From assembly GCF_002860365.1 (NCBI RefSeq), contig NZ_NMWT01000002.1, positions 29,495 through 93,494 of the forward strand: a stretch of DNA of 64,000 nucleotides, read 5' to 3'. Positions 6,976 through 17,078 of the stretch are shown one piece after another. A program made the position numbers and the translations under genes. Position 1 is the first letter of the stretch, and every line of letters starts with the position of its first letter. Source of the stretch: Bifidobacterium parmae (GTDB lineage Bacteria; Actinomycetota; Actinomycetes; Actinomycetales; Bifidobacteriaceae). The notes beneath the pieces are model-generated. The model ran no database searches and was not told the origin of the DNA. It worked only from the letters and a program-made list of their open reading frames with translations.

Positions 6976-9693
6976 ATGGAGGGTCCCGAAATCAAGGCCG
7001 CAGAGGCCATCATCGACAATGGGTCGTTCGGCAAGCGCACGCTGCGCTTCGAGACCGGCCGTCTCGCCCAGCAGGCTGACGGCGCCGTCGCCGCCTACCT
7101 GGACGACGACACCATGGTGCTGAGCACCACCACCGCCGGCAACAGCCCGAAGGAGAACTACGACTTCTTCCCGCTGACCGTCGACGTCGAAGAGAAGATG
7201 TACGCCGCCGGCAAGATCCCCGGCTCCTTCTTCCGCCGCGAAGGCCGTCCGTCCAACGACGCGATCCTGGCCTGCCGCATCATCGACCGCCCGCTGCGCC
7301 CGCTGTTCCCGCACACGCTGCGCAACGAGGTGCAGGTCGTCGAGACGATCCTGTCCGTCAACCCGGACGACGCGTACGACGTGGTCGCCCTGAACGCGGC
7401 CTCCGCTTCCACCATGATCTCCGGCCTGCCGTTCTCCGGCCCGGTCTCCGGCGTGCGCCTGGCCCTCATCGACGGCCAGTGGGTCGCCTTCCCGACCTGG
7501 TCCGAGCGTGAGCGCGCCGTGTTCGAGATCGTGGTCGCCGGCCGTGTGATCGACAACGGCGACGTCGCGATCGCCATGATCGAGGCCGGCGCCGGCAAGA
7601 ACGCCTGGCACCTCATCTACGACGAGGGCCAGACCAAGCCGGACGAGACCGTCGTGGCCGAAGGCCTCGAAGCCGCCAAGCCGTTCATCAAGGTCATCTG
7701 CGAGGCCCAGAACGAGCTCAAGGCCGCCGCGGCGAAGGAGACCCGCGAGTTCCCGCTGTTCCCGGAGTACACCGAGGACCTCTACAACCGCATCGACGAG
7801 ATCGCCCACCAGGACCTCGACGAGGCGCTGACCATCGCGGAGAAGCTGCCGCGTCAGGAGCGCATCCACGAGATCAAGGAGCACGTGCGCGAGATTCTCG
7901 CCAACGAGTTCACCGACATGGACGACGCTGAGAAGGACAAGGAGCTCGGCAACGCGTTCAAGGAGCTGCAGCGCCAGATCGTGCGCCGCCGCATCCTCAC
8001 CGAGGACTACCGCATCGACGGCCGTGGCCTCAAGGACATCCGCACCCTGTCCGCCGAGGTGGACATCGTGCCGCGCGTCCACGGCTCCGCCCTGTTCCAG
8101 CGCGGCGAGACCCAGATCCTGGGCGTCACCACGCTGAACATGCTCAAGATGGAGCAGCAGCTCGACTCCCTGTCCGGCCCGCAGTCCAAGCGCTACATGC
8201 ACAACTACGAGATGCCGCCGTACTCCACCGGCGAGACCGGCCGCGTCGGTTCCCCGAAGCGCCGCGAGATCGGCCACGGCGCCCTCGCCGAGAAGGCCCT
8301 CGTGCCGGTGCTGCCGAGCCGCGAGGAGTTCCCGTACGCGATCCGTCAGGTCTCCGAGGCCATCGGCTCCAACGGCTCCACCTCCATGGGCTCCGTGTGC
8401 GCCTCCACCCTGTCGCTGCTCGCGGCGGGCGTGCCGCTGAAGGCCCCGGTCGCGGGCATCGCGATGGGCCTGGTCTCCGGCGACGTCGACGGCCAGCACA
8501 TCTACAAGACCCTGACCGACATCCTGGGCGCCGAGGACGCGTTCGGCGACATGGACTTCAAGGTGGCCGGCACCTCCGAGTTCATCACCGCCCTGCAGCT
8601 CGACACCAAGCTGGACGGCATCCCGGCCGACATCCTCGCCGCCGCGCTGCAGCAGGCGAAGGACGCCCGCACCACGATCCTCGAGGTCATCAACGAGTGC
8701 ATCGACGGCCCGGCCGAGATGAGCGAGTTCGCCCCGCGCATCATCACCACCACCGTCCCGGTCGAGAAGATCGGCGAGGTCATCGGCCCGAAGGGCAAGA
8801 TGATCAACCAGATCCAGGAGGACACCGGCGCCGAGATCGCGATCGAGGACGACGGCACCGTCTTCATCTCCTCCGAAGGCGGCGAGGCCGCCGAGAAGGC
8901 GAAGCAGATCATCGACTCCATCGCCAACCCGCACGTGCCTCAGGCCGGCGAGACCTACAACGGCAAGGTCGTCAAGACCACGTCGTTCGGCGCGTTCGTG
9001 AACCTCACGCCGGGCACCGACGGCCTGCTGCACATCTCGCAGATCCGCAACCTCACCAACGGCGAGCGCATCGACCAGGTCGAGGACGTGCTCAAGGAGG
9101 GCGACACCGTCGAGGTCGTCGTCCAGGGCGTCGACGACCGCGGCAAGATCTCCCTCGCGATCCCCGGCTTCGAGGATCAGGAGAACAACGCGCGTCGCGG
9201 CGGCGACCGTCCGGCCCGTTCCGACCGTGACGACCGTCGCGGCTCCCGCGGCCCGCGTCGTGACGACCGTCGCGACCGCGACGACGATTACGACGATCGT
9301 CCGCGCCGTCGCCGTGCCGACGACCGCGACGACCGTCGCGACGATCGTGATTACGATGATCGTCCGCGTCGCCGCCGCGCCGAGCGTGACTACGACGATC
9401 GTGATTACGATGATCGTCCGCGTCGTCGCCGCGCCGAGCGTGACTACGACGATCGTGACGACCGTCGCGGCTCCCGCGATGACGATCGTCCGCGTCGCCG
9501 TCGTTCCGACGATCGTGACGACCGTCGTTCCGATCGTGACGACCGTCGCGGCGGCCGCGGCCGTGGCGGCTACGACCGCAACCCGCGCTACGCGACCGAC
9601 GAGAACTACGACGAGTACCACGCGGACCGCATCGAGCGCACCGAGCGCCCGCGCCGCCGCGTCCGTCGCGACTTCGATCCGTTCGAGGACTGA
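6976..9693 (+). CDS. pnp: Polyribonucleotide nucleotidyltransferase (PNPase) with long Asp/Arg tail
   Basis: 905 residues. Domain order: first RNase PH domain, helical linker, second RNase PH domain ([16 protein letters not shown] onward), KH domain ([17 protein letters not shown], about 592-645), S1 domain ([18 protein letters not shown], about 658-727). The enzyme degrades RNA 3' to 5' with phosphate and can add tails in reverse. From about residue 733 a 170-residue tail consists almost only of Asp and Arg with Tyr, Pro and Gly, including repeats of [13 protein letters not shown]. Actinobacterial PNPases often have a short basic extension; this one is long and internally repeated, and could bind RNA or protein partners. 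A consensus ribosome binding site precedes the ATG. Confidence 0.96.
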   Translation: MEGPEIKAAEAIIDNGSFGKRTLRFETGRLAQQADGAVAAYLDDDTMVLSTTTAGNSPKENYDFFPLTVDVEEKMYAAGKIPGSFFRREGRPSNDAILACRIIDRPLRPLFPHTLRNEVQVVETILSVNPDDAYDVVALNAASASTMISGLPFSGPVSGVRLALIDGQWVAFPTWSERERAVFEIVVAGRVIDNGDVAIAMIEAGAGKNAWHLIYDEGQTKPDETVVAEGLEAAKPFIKVICEAQNELKAAAAKETREFPLFPEYTEDLYNRIDEIAHQDLDEALTIAEKLPRQERIHEIKEHVREILANEFTDMDDAEKDKELGNAFKELQRQIVRRRILTEDYRIDGRGLKDIRTLSAEVDIVPRVHGSALFQRGETQILGVTTLNMLKMEQQLDSLSGPQSKRYMHNYEMPPYSTGETGRVGSPKRREIGHGALAEKALVPVLPSREEFPYAIRQVSEAIGSNGSTSMGSVCASTLSLLAAGVPLKAPVAGIAMGLVSGDVDGQHIYKTLTDILGAEDAFGDMDFKVAGTSEFITALQLDTKLDGIPADILAAALQQAKDARTTILEVINECIDGPAEMSEFAPRIITTTVPVEKIGEVIGPKGKMINQIQEDTGAEIAIEDDGTVFISSEGGEAAEKAKQIIDSIANPHVPQAGETYNGKVVKTTSFGAFVNLTPGTDGLLHISQIRNLTNGERIDQVEDVLKEGDTVEVVVQGVDDRGKISLAIPGFEDQENNARRGGDRPARSDRDDRRGSRGPRRDDRRDRDDDYDDRPRRRRADDRDDRRDDRDYDDRPRRRRAERDYDDRDYDDRPRRRRAERDYDDRDDRRGSRDDDRPRRRRSDDRDDRRSDRDDRRGGRGRGGYDRNPRYATDENYDEYHADRIERTERPRRRVRRDFDPFED

Positions 9694-9747
9694 GTCCTCT
9701 CACGGATCCTTCGCCGGCGCTTGTAGTGCGCCGGCTCACTTCGCCTA

Positions 9748-9775
9748 CGGACAGCCCACTGGGCTGTCCGTTTGA
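9748..9775 (+). terminator. Terminator of pnp
   Basis: GGACAGCCC-ACT-GGGCTGTCC followed by GTTTGACGGCTC. The same hairpin-plus-tail occurs after the aldo/keto reductase at 31625. Confidence 0.7.
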
Positions 9776-9840
9776 CGGCTCAGCATTCGAGGACTGAGTC
9801 GGACTAATCTAGAAGTCGGCGTCGCACGCTGAGTACGCGA

Positions 9841-9886
9841 TAGGGGGGGCGCACCGGGAACGTTGATCCCGGTGCGCCCCCCTATT
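9841..9886. terminator. Bidirectional hairpin between pnp and the trans-sulfuration gene
   Basis: A 17-bp stem (AGGGGGGCGCACCGGGA and its complement, one bulged G) encloses a 7-base loop. It lies between convergent genes and could stop transcription from either side. Confidence 0.6.
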
Positions 9887-9900
9887 CGTATGCCGTCATT

Positions 9901-9988
9901 CCCATGGTGCGGTGAAATCCCCATGGTGCGGTGGTGGAAAACGTTGGTATTCCGCCGTTGTGGAGATTGTGTGTTGCCGCACCATGGG
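9901..9988. repeat. CCATGGTGCGGTG repeat, copy A
   Basis: Two direct copies of CCCATGGTGCGGTG are followed about 60 bp later by the inverted GCCGCACCATGGG. Over about 88 bp it closely matches 13798-13884, including the middle TTCCGCCGTT-TGGAGATT. Confidence 0.75.
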
Positions 9989-10030
9989 TGTTGGTGTGGG
10001 GTGTTGGTGTGGGTGTTGGTGATGGTGGCG

Positions 10031-11251
10031 CTACAGCTTCGCCTCGGCGAAGGCGTGGTCGATGTCGCGGATGAGGTCGTCGGTGTCCTCCAGGCCGACG
10101 GCGAGACGGAAGAACCCGCGGTGGAACTCCTCCGGGTACAGGTACTGGCGTTCGTCGTCCTCGCCGAGGAACACGATCAGGCTTTCGTCGTGGCCGAGCG
10201 AGACGGCGGACGTGATCACGTTGAGCTTGCTGACGAACCGGTTGTGCCCGTCATGGTCGGTGTCGAGACCGAACGAGAGAACGCCGCCGAAGCCCGCGTC
10301 CGGGCGGGCGAGCTGACGTGCCGCCACGTCGTGGTGCGGGTGCGACTCCAGTCCCGGGTAGGCGACGAACCGCACCTGCGGCAGCGATTCCAAATGCTTC
10401 GCGATGGCCAGCGCGGAGGCGTTGTGCTGGCGCATGCGCAGCGGCAGCGTGACCGAGCCGCGGTTGATGAGCCACGCGTTGAACGGCGAGATGATGCCGC
10501 CGTAGTTCACCTGATAGGTGAAGCGGATCCGGTCGGTGAGCGCCTTGCGGGTGGCGATGGCGCCGCCGAGCGCGTCGCCGTGCCCGTTGATGTACTTGGT
10601 GAGGCTTTCGATGACGACGTCCGCGCCGAGGTCGGCGGGACGCACGTTGAACGGCGAGTTGAACGTGTTGTCGACGGACAGGAGCGCGCCCGCGTCGTGC
10701 GCGAGCTTCGCCGCCGCCTCGATGTCCGTGACCTTTAACGTCGGGTTGGCGGGGGTCTCGATGTGCACGAGCTTCGTGTTCGGGCGGATCGCGGCGGCGA
10801 TGTTCTGCGGGTCGGACGTGTCGACGATCGACGTCTCGATGCCGTACTTCTCCGGCAGGATCTGGTTGAGCAGGCGGTAGGCGGCGATGTACGTCGTGTC
10901 GGAGAAGATCGCGTGGTCGCCGCGGTCGAGGAGCGTGGTGAACGTGGCGGCGAGGGCGGCGACGCCGGAGGCGAGCACGACCGCGTCCTCGGTGCCCTCC
11001 AGGTTCGCGAGCTTCGCCTCCAGATAGCGCTGGTTCGGGTGGCCGTTGCGCGTGTACAGGTTCACGTCCGAACTGGACCAGTTGATGTCGGAGGGGTCGT
11101 AGGGCAGGGCGTAGGCGTTCGCCAGCGTGATCGGACGGCGGATCGCGCCGGTCTCGGCGTCGACCCCGTTGCCGAGGTGGATGGATTTGGTCGCGAATCC
11201 GAGCGGCGTGCCGTCGAAGGATTCGCCATGATGTACGAGATCTGAGGTCAT
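10031..11251 (-). CDS. PLP-dependent trans-sulfuration enzyme (Cys/Met metabolism family)
   Basis: 406 residues. Cofactor-binding features of the cystathionine gamma-synthase/lyase family are clear: SGVAAL near residue 95, ETPANPTLKVTDI at 165-177, SVDNTF and the Schiff-base lysine K219 in SLTKYINGHGDALGG. The family includes cystathionine gamma-synthase, methionine gamma-lyase and O-acetylhomoserine sulfhydrylase. The TKYINGHGD form is shared by several members, so the exact substrate is not fixed. It likely interconverts homoserine derivatives, cysteine and methionine. The start at 11251 gives the usual N-terminus (GFATKSIHLGN). It stands alone, convergent with pnp and divergent from the surface-protein gene. 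Confidence 0.85.
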   Translation of the reverse strand: MTSDLVHHGESFDGTPLGFATKSIHLGNGVDAETGAIRRPITLANAYALPYDPSDINWSSSDVNLYTRNGHPNQRYLEAKLANLEGTEDAVVLASGVAALAATFTTLLDRGDHAIFSDTTYIAAYRLLNQILPEKYGIETSIVDTSDPQNIAAAIRPNTKLVHIETPANPTLKVTDIEAAAKLAHDAGALLSVDNTFNSPFNVRPADLGADVVIESLTKYINGHGDALGGAIATRKALTDRIRFTYQVNYGGIISPFNAWLINRGSVTLPLRMRQHNASALAIAKHLESLPQVRFVAYPGLESHPHHDVAARQLARPDAGFGGVLSFGLDTDHDGHNRFVSKLNVITSAVSLGHDESLIVFLGEDDERQYLYPEEFHRGFFRLAVGLEDTDDLIRDIDHAFAEAKL

Positions 11252-11447
11252 GGTCTCATCTCTAGCAGCCGCGCGTTTCCCGCGCGAGTGCGCGTGGCCC
11301 GCGGGAATCCGCGGATTCGCAGGGATTGATAGCCGCCCATAGAAAGAACCGTGGGGAAGGTGCCCGGCTGAGTGGAGTGGATGCGCCGGATTCTCACACG
11401 GATTTCCGTCCGCGTGTATGGCTCCGGCATGTCTCGTTGGGTGAGAT

Positions 11448-11475
11448 TTGTCCGCGGGGGGGGGGGGGGTATCTT
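11448..11475 (+). promoter_or_regulatory. Promoter-like hexamers separated by a 14-G tract
   Basis: TTGTCC (11448-11453) and TATCTT (11470-11475) are 16 bp apart and the spacer is GC plus fourteen G. Slippage in such a tract would change the promoter spacing. It lies 117 bp before the InlB-repeat protein gene, and an in-frame stop (TAA near 11550) excludes a coding switch for that start. Confidence 0.55.
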
Positions 11476-11591
11476 CTCCCTGTGAGATTTCAGTGAAGAG
11501 GAATCTCGCGTATCCTAAGGGATTTTCGAAGGCACCTGACGGGAATGGATAACTCAAGGAGATAGTAGAGAAGTACTGTCGAGGTATCATC

Positions 11592-13538
11592 ATGACTTTG
11601 AAGAAGATTATTGCGGGTGCCACTGCAATCGCCGCATTGGCGGTGTTGGCACCTATGACGGCCCAGGCCGATGAGAACACGCCGGCCGCTACCGAAACCA
11701 CCAATTCGCAGGTGACGAATCAGCAGTCCGTGCCTGTCGTCTACCACATGAACGGCGGCAGCATCAACGGTGTGAGCGGCGATGGCACCGTGCAGGTCCC
11801 CGCCGGCCAGACGATTCTGGACAAACTGCCGACCGCAGTCGACCTCCAGCGCGACGGCTACAAGTTCGCCGGTTGGACGTACACCGACGGCACGCCCGTC
11901 CAGAGCGGCGATGTGGCCAAGCTCGGCAAGGACTATTACGAGGTCCAGGCCCAGTGGACCTCCCTGACACCCGAACAGCCGACGGCGACCTACAACATTA
12001 TCGTGAGCACCAACGGCGGCACCGTCCAGAACGGCGAGAACGCCGGACAGACGGGTGACCTTCAGTACCAGGTGAAGGAAGGCACGAACCTGCTTTCCGT
12101 GCTGCCGAAGCTCAAGCGCGACGGTTTCGTTTTCGTCGCTTGGCATTACGCCGACAACGCCGGCACCCAGGTCGGCGCCCAGGACACGGTGAAGGGCAAT
12201 GTCACCGTCTACGCCACGTGGAATCTCGACAAGGTCGATCCCGGTATGCAGGTGACCACGCATACGGTGGTCGTGCGCACCAACGGCGGCACCGTTCAGG
12301 ATGGTGAGGCCAAGGGCCAGAACGGCGACGTGTCCATCACCGTCGGCGACGGAGACAACCTGCTTTCCGTGCTGCCGTCGCTCAAGCGCGATGGTTTCGT
12401 GCAGCGCGGTTGGTACTACGGCTGGGACGAGAACGACAACCAGTCCTACGGCACCTCCACGAAGGTCGGCGAGAGCGACACCGTCACCAAGGATCTCGTC
12501 GTGCGCGCCCTGTGGGACGTGGCCGATCCGGATTCCGGTATGAACGTCAAGACGTATGACGTGACGGTGAAGACCAAGGGCGGTGTGATTGACGGCGGTG
12601 AGTTCGACGGCCAGTCCGGTGACGTGAAGTTCACCGCGGCCGAGAACGACACGCTGCTGGACAAGCTGCCGAAGCTCAAGCGTGACGGCTACACGTTCCG
12701 CGGCTGGCATTACGAGGATGTCGCCGCGCACGGCACCAACACGACCGTCAAGGCGACCGATACCGTGACCGGTGACGTGACCGTCATCGCCCTGTGGGAC
12801 GTGGCCGATCCGGATTCCGGTATGAACGTCAAGACGTATGACGTGACGGTGAAGACCAAGGGCGGTGTGATCGACGGCGGTGAGTTCGACGGCCAGTCCG
12901 GTGACGTGAAGTTCACCGCGGCCGAGAACGACACGCTGCTGGACAAGCTGCCGAAGCTCAAGCGTGACGGCTACACGTTCCGCGGCTGGCATTACGAGGA
13001 TGTCGCCGCGCACGGCACCAACACGACCGTCAAGGCGACCGATACCGTGACCGGTGACGTGACCGTCATCGCCCTGTGGGACGTGGCCGATCCCGACCCC
13101 GATATGAACGTCGAGCAGTTCACCGTCGTGTACAACACGAACGGCGGCAACATCAACGGCGAGGTCGGTGACTTCTCCGTGCAGGTTGCCAAGGGCGACA
13201 CCATTCTGGACAAGCTGCCTACCACCGACGAGATCGTGCGCGACGGCTACAAGCTGTCCGGTTGGCAGTACGCCGAGACCGGTACCGACAAGGATGGCTC
13301 CGCCGTGAAGGCGACCGATACCGCGACCGGCAACGTGTACAAGATCGTGGCGCAGTGGACCAAGGTCGCCGCCAAGGGCGACCAGTCCAAGACCGATGCC
13401 GCGGCCAAGGCCGACGCGAAGAAGAACGACGGCGCCATTCTCGGTGAGACCGGTTCCGCCATCGCGGGCGTCGCGGTGTTCGCGCTCGTCGCGCTCGCCG
13501 GTGCCGCGGCCGTCATGCTGCTGCGCAAGCGTGCCTGA
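11592..13538 (+). CDS. Surface protein with six InlB-type B repeats
   Basis: 648 residues. A signal peptide (MTLKKIIAGATAIAALAVL, cleavage after AQA) is followed by six Listeria/Bacteroides-type (Flg_new, InlB B) repeats. Each starts like YNIIVSTNGGTV and ends in a DGYKFAGW...AQW or ALWD pattern. The C-terminus has LGETG, a hydrophobic stretch and RKRA, the layout of a sortase signal, although LGETG departs from LPxTG. Repeats 4 and 5 are identical in protein; their 282-bp DNA units (12519-12800 and 12801-13082) differ at one base, a very recent duplication. The likely role is adhesion or binding at the cell wall. The ribosome binding site is weak (GAGG nine bases upstream). A phase-variable promoter is possible (see 11448-11475). 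Confidence 0.85.
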   Translation: MTLKKIIAGATAIAALAVLAPMTAQADENTPAATETTNSQVTNQQSVPVVYHMNGGSINGVSGDGTVQVPAGQTILDKLPTAVDLQRDGYKFAGWTYTDGTPVQSGDVAKLGKDYYEVQAQWTSLTPEQPTATYNIIVSTNGGTVQNGENAGQTGDLQYQVKEGTNLLSVLPKLKRDGFVFVAWHYADNAGTQVGAQDTVKGNVTVYATWNLDKVDPGMQVTTHTVVVRTNGGTVQDGEAKGQNGDVSITVGDGDNLLSVLPSLKRDGFVQRGWYYGWDENDNQSYGTSTKVGESDTVTKDLVVRALWDVADPDSGMNVKTYDVTVKTKGGVIDGGEFDGQSGDVKFTAAENDTLLDKLPKLKRDGYTFRGWHYEDVAAHGTNTTVKATDTVTGDVTVIALWDVADPDSGMNVKTYDVTVKTKGGVIDGGEFDGQSGDVKFTAAENDTLLDKLPKLKRDGYTFRGWHYEDVAAHGTNTTVKATDTVTGDVTVIALWDVADPDPDMNVEQFTVVYNTNGGNINGEVGDFSVQVAKGDTILDKLPTTDEIVRDGYKLSGWQYAETGTDKDGSAVKATDTATGNVYKIVAQWTKVAAKGDQSKTDAAAKADAKKNDGAILGETGSAIAGVAVFALVALAGAAAVMLLRKRA

Positions 13539-13674
13539 TTCCGCTATGCCGATTCAGGCTCCCCGAAGCTTGGGTTGGCGTCCGGTCAAGCTTCTTCACA
13601 TGCAGTTGAGGGCATGAGATCGCCTTCGAAATCGTCTCATGCCGGATGTATGGCCTAACGGCCGCCAACTCAAG

Positions 13675-13715
13675 GGGGTCCGGAACATCTTACGATGTTC
13701 CGGACCCCTGTTTTT
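13675..13715 (+). terminator. Terminator of the InlB-repeat protein gene
   Basis: GGGGTCCGGAACATC pairs perfectly with GATGTTCCGGACCCC, then TGTTTTTG. A weaker hairpin (GCATGAGA/TCTCATGC, 13613-13642) lies upstream. Confidence 0.9.
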
Positions 13716-13797
13716 GTTAATGGGCTTGTTATTGTCTGAGAAACCACCAACAATCGAATGGTGGTCGGCGGCGATGCACCGGTGGGGTGACCCGACT

Positions 13798-13884
13798 CCC
13801 ATGGTGCGGTGAATCACCCATGGTGCGGTGACGGGAAACGGCTTGATTCCGCCGTTATGGAGATTATGTGTTGCCGCACCATGG
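13798..13884. repeat. CCATGGTGCGGTG repeat, copy B
   Basis: Second copy of the 9901-9988 element in the same orientation. The stretch 13716-14068 holds this repeat and no gene. Confidence 0.75.
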
Positions 13885-14068
13885 GAATGTGGGTGGGGCG
13901 ACGCGCCGGGCGTCGGCAATAACCGGTGGATATCTACCGGTATGGCGTGGGGCGTGGAAGAATGGGGTGCAAGCGGTTACGGATGATCGCGGACGATCGG
14001 ACGACGATCGGATGACGGGACACGGGCGCGTGCGGCGCGGCCGTGTCCCCCGGACGAAGGAGCGGGCC

Positions 14069-14656
14069 ATGGGCGGTGCGGCGGTGGCGATAGTGATTGT
14101 GGTGGTGATCCTGGCGGTCATCATCGGACTGGTGGCGTGGGCGATCGCCGCCTACAACGGTCTCGTGCAGCTGCGCAACCGGGTCGGCAACGGCTGGGCG
14201 CAGATCGACGTGCAGTTGAAGCAGCGCGCCGACCTCATCCCGAACCTCGTGGAGACGGTGAAGGGCTATGCGGCGCACGAATCCGGCGTGCTCACGCAGG
14301 TGACGGCCGCGCGCGCCGGCGCGATGGCGGCCGCCACGAACCCGGGCGCCACGATCGCCCAACGCGCCGCCGCCGAGAACCAGCTGTCGCGCGCCCTGTT
14401 CAACCTCACGGCCACGGCCGAGGCGTACCCGCAGCTCATGGCCAACCAGAACTTCGTGAACCTGCAGAACCAGCTGCAGGCGCTCGAACAGAAGATCGCG
14501 TTCGCCCGCCAGTTCTACAACGACGTGGTGATGAAATACAACACGCGCATCGAGACGGTGCCGAGCAACATCATCGCGGGACTCTTCCACTTCACGCAGG
14601 CGCAGTACTTCGCCGCCGACGAGGCGAGCCGCGCCGTGCCGCAGGTGAGGTTCTGA
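14069..14656 (+). CDS. lemA: LemA family protein
   Basis: 195 residues from ATG 14069, which has GAAGGAGCG upstream. One N-terminal membrane helix ([21 protein letters not shown]) is followed by the LemA helical bundle: [42 protein letters not shown] and RFYN-like [14 protein letters not shown]. The family has no firm biochemical role; the N-terminal helix anchors it in the membrane and the bundle is probably outside. It is the first gene of a three-gene operon with two DUF2207 membrane proteins, a pairing seen in many actinobacteria and firmicutes, which suggests that they act together in the envelope. Confidence 0.9.
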   Translation: MGGAAVAIVIVVVILAVIIGLVAWAIAAYNGLVQLRNRVGNGWAQIDVQLKQRADLIPNLVETVKGYAAHESGVLTQVTAARAGAMAAATNPGATIAQRAAAENQLSRALFNLTATAEAYPQLMANQNFVNLQNQLQALEQKIAFARQFYNDVVMKYNTRIETVPSNIIAGLFHFTQAQYFAADEASRAVPQVRF

Positions 14657-14695
14657 CCGCCGGACGGGCGGCCGGCGGAAGGGAAGGCGGGAACC

Positions 14696-17011
14696 ATGAG
14701 GAAACGGACCATCGTCGCCATCATCGTCACCGTGTTCGGCACGCTGCTCATGACGTTCGTCTTCGGTTCGCTCTCGTTGATCCAAAGCGTGGGCGTCTCG
14801 CCGTCGCTCAGCTACCGGTCGCTCGACTACGATGTGCTGGTCGACCGCAACGGCGACCTCGAGATCACGCAGAAGATCGACGTGCGTCTGGCTAAACGCA
14901 CGGAGGGCGGCGAGACCAAGCCGTGGAAGCAGCTGTACCAGCAGTACACGCTGAAATCCGACAACCTGACCGGCATCTCGGACATCCACGTGACGAACAT
15001 CACCAAAGGCATCGAGTACGAGGAAAGCGACGAGTACGCCGCGCCGGACGCCTACTCCGACGCCACGTGGAACGCCGAACAGGCCAACCGCTGGTATATC
15101 GCGAAGGTCAACGGCGGCGGCACGACCGGCTACGAGACCGGCGGCGGCGAAGTCACCCTGAGGAAGGGCGTCGACGGCGCGAAGACCGCGGAGACCGTGG
15201 AACTCGGCTGGAACATTCCCGCCACCGAATCCGCGGACAGCCTGACGTTCAACATCCGCTTCACCATGCACGGCGTGGGCACCAAGTGGGACGACGTCGC
15301 CGCGTTCCAATGGGAGCCGTTCGGCACGTCCAACCAGGTGCCGATCGGCACGGTCACCGGCAAGGTACGGTTCCCGCTCGGCGTCGACACGACGAACTCA
15401 TGGGCGTGGCTGCACACCGAACAGCGATCCGAAACCAGCCGTGGGAAGAACGGCACGCTCGACTTCACCGTGCACGACGTGCGCTCCGGCGACTATCTCG
15501 ACCTCGTGGCCGCCTTCGACGCGGACGAGGCGTCGAATGTCGCGCGCACGCGCTCCGGCACGCATCTGGACGCGTTGAAGCGCAGCGAGGCCGAACAGGA
15601 ACGGCAATGGCGCGACAAACAGCAAGGAGACGCCCGTGCGCGGCTCATCTACTGGTCGATCACGCTCGTCGCCGGCATCGTCATGTGCGCGCTGTCCATC
15701 ACGGCCGTGGTCACCAGCCGACGGCGCTCCCATTACCGCGGTCCCATCGAATACTGGCGCGACAAGCCCGCGGTGAGCCCCGCTGCCGCGGCGCGGCTCA
15801 TCGACGTGGTCGACCCGGAGGGCGGCAGGCATCGCGCCTCGCGCACCAACCGCGCGCTCACCGCCACGCTGCTCTCCCTGTCCGTCAAGAAGGCGATCGC
15901 CGTCTACCCCGGTCCCGCGACCATGTACGTCGGCATCGACCTGAGCCGTGCCGTACCCGCCGAACTGACCCGCATGATCGACGCAGACCCGGGCAGACGG
16001 CACGCGGCCGGACGCACCCGCACCATCGTGTTGCTGCCGCGGGCCCTCGACCGGTCCTCGGCCGCCGCCGCGGTGGCGGCTGGCGGTCTCACCGATTCGG
16101 AGAAGGCGCTGCTCGACCTGCTCGTCGCCATCTCCAGACGCGTCGGCTCGCCCGTGTTCGACTTCGACCAGATGGACGCCGCCTGCCGCGGATGGAAGGA
16201 CGGGTACATCGAACTCAACCGGTTCATCAACGCCCGCGACAGCGAATACTGGCATCTGCACGTCTCCAAGTCGGTCGGCTGGCGGTGGATCGTCTCCGGC
16301 GTGTTCACCACGCTGCTGGGCTTCGGCACGATGCTCGCCAACGTGATCATCGGCCACGGGGCCGTCGGCCTGCTGCTCGGCATGCCGGTCTTCACGATCG
16401 GCCTGTTCTGCTCGATGAGCGGCGCGATGAACGAAATCATGCCGAAAGGACAGGAAGCCGCCGGCCAATGCCTCGGGCTCAAACGCTACATGGACGACTT
16501 CTCCGACTTCACGGACCGCGGCACCGCCGACATCGCCCTGTGGGACTGGTACATGGTGTACGCGGCCGCGTTCGGCATGTCCGACAAGCTCAAACGGGAA
16601 CTCGCCGACGCCTACCCGCAGCTCGCCGACCCGGCATGGCTCGACGGCAACGCGTCCGGCTCCACGCTCTACTGGGACTACCGCACCGACCCATGGCGCG
16701 ACGGGCCCCGCGCCTACGGCTACGGCGGCCCGGGGAACGGCGCAGGCTCCTCGTTCTCCTCCAGGCTCGACCGCTTCTTCGGCATCGGCCCGTACTCGGC
16801 CAACGGTTCGGGGCTCGCCGGATTCGGCGACCTCGGCTCGCAGCTGTCCGCCGGCATCTCCGACATCACCTCCACCATCGACGCCGCGTCGCCCTCCAGC
16901 TCGTCAGGCTCCTCCGGCGGAATCGACTTCGGCTCGTCCGGCAGCTTCGATTCCGGCGGATTCGGCGGTTCGAGCGGCGGCTCCGGCGGCGGCTCCTTCG
17001 GCGGACGCTGA
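14696..17011 (+). CDS. DUF2207 membrane protein 1
   Basis: 771 residues. An N-terminal signal/anchor is followed by an extracellular DUF2207 domain (about 40-300; starts SYRSLDYDVLVDRNGDLEITQKIDV), a membrane helix near 320, a cytoplasmic stretch with DPEGG-rich segments, and paired helices near 525-575. A conserved block LGLKRYMDDFSDFTDRGTAD and WDWYMVYAAAFG comes next, ending in a Gly/Ser tail (GGFGGSSGGSGGGSFGGR). The function is unknown. It follows lemA by 39 bases and precedes a paralogue with the same architecture, so the pair arose by tandem duplication. Confidence 0.85.
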   Translation: MRKRTIVAIIVTVFGTLLMTFVFGSLSLIQSVGVSPSLSYRSLDYDVLVDRNGDLEITQKIDVRLAKRTEGGETKPWKQLYQQYTLKSDNLTGISDIHVTNITKGIEYEESDEYAAPDAYSDATWNAEQANRWYIAKVNGGGTTGYETGGGEVTLRKGVDGAKTAETVELGWNIPATESADSLTFNIRFTMHGVGTKWDDVAAFQWEPFGTSNQVPIGTVTGKVRFPLGVDTTNSWAWLHTEQRSETSRGKNGTLDFTVHDVRSGDYLDLVAAFDADEASNVARTRSGTHLDALKRSEAEQERQWRDKQQGDARARLIYWSITLVAGIVMCALSITAVVTSRRRSHYRGPIEYWRDKPAVSPAAAARLIDVVDPEGGRHRASRTNRALTATLLSLSVKKAIAVYPGPATMYVGIDLSRAVPAELTRMIDADPGRRHAAGRTRTIVLLPRALDRSSAAAAVAAGGLTDSEKALLDLLVAISRRVGSPVFDFDQMDAACRGWKDGYIELNRFINARDSEYWHLHVSKSVGWRWIVSGVFTTLLGFGTMLANVIIGHGAVGLLLGMPVFTIGLFCSMSGAMNEIMPKGQEAAGQCLGLKRYMDDFSDFTDRGTADIALWDWYMVYAAAFGMSDKLKRELADAYPQLADPAWLDGNASGSTLYWDYRTDPWRDGPRAYGYGGPGNGAGSSFSSRLDRFFGIGPYSANGSGLAGFGDLGSQLSAGISDITSTIDAASPSSSSGSSGGIDFGSSGSFDSGGFGGSSGGSGGGSFGGR

Positions 17012-17078
17012 ACGCGTAGAGCACACCGAACACGGAGCGGACGAACGACACGAACAACGGCACGGACGGGACGGCAAC

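Noticed and set aside
11456-11469. G tract as a switch inside the coding region
   Set aside because: Stop codons in frame lie between the tract and the start of the surface protein, and the signal peptide is complete at the downstream ATG. The same holds at 20975-20985.
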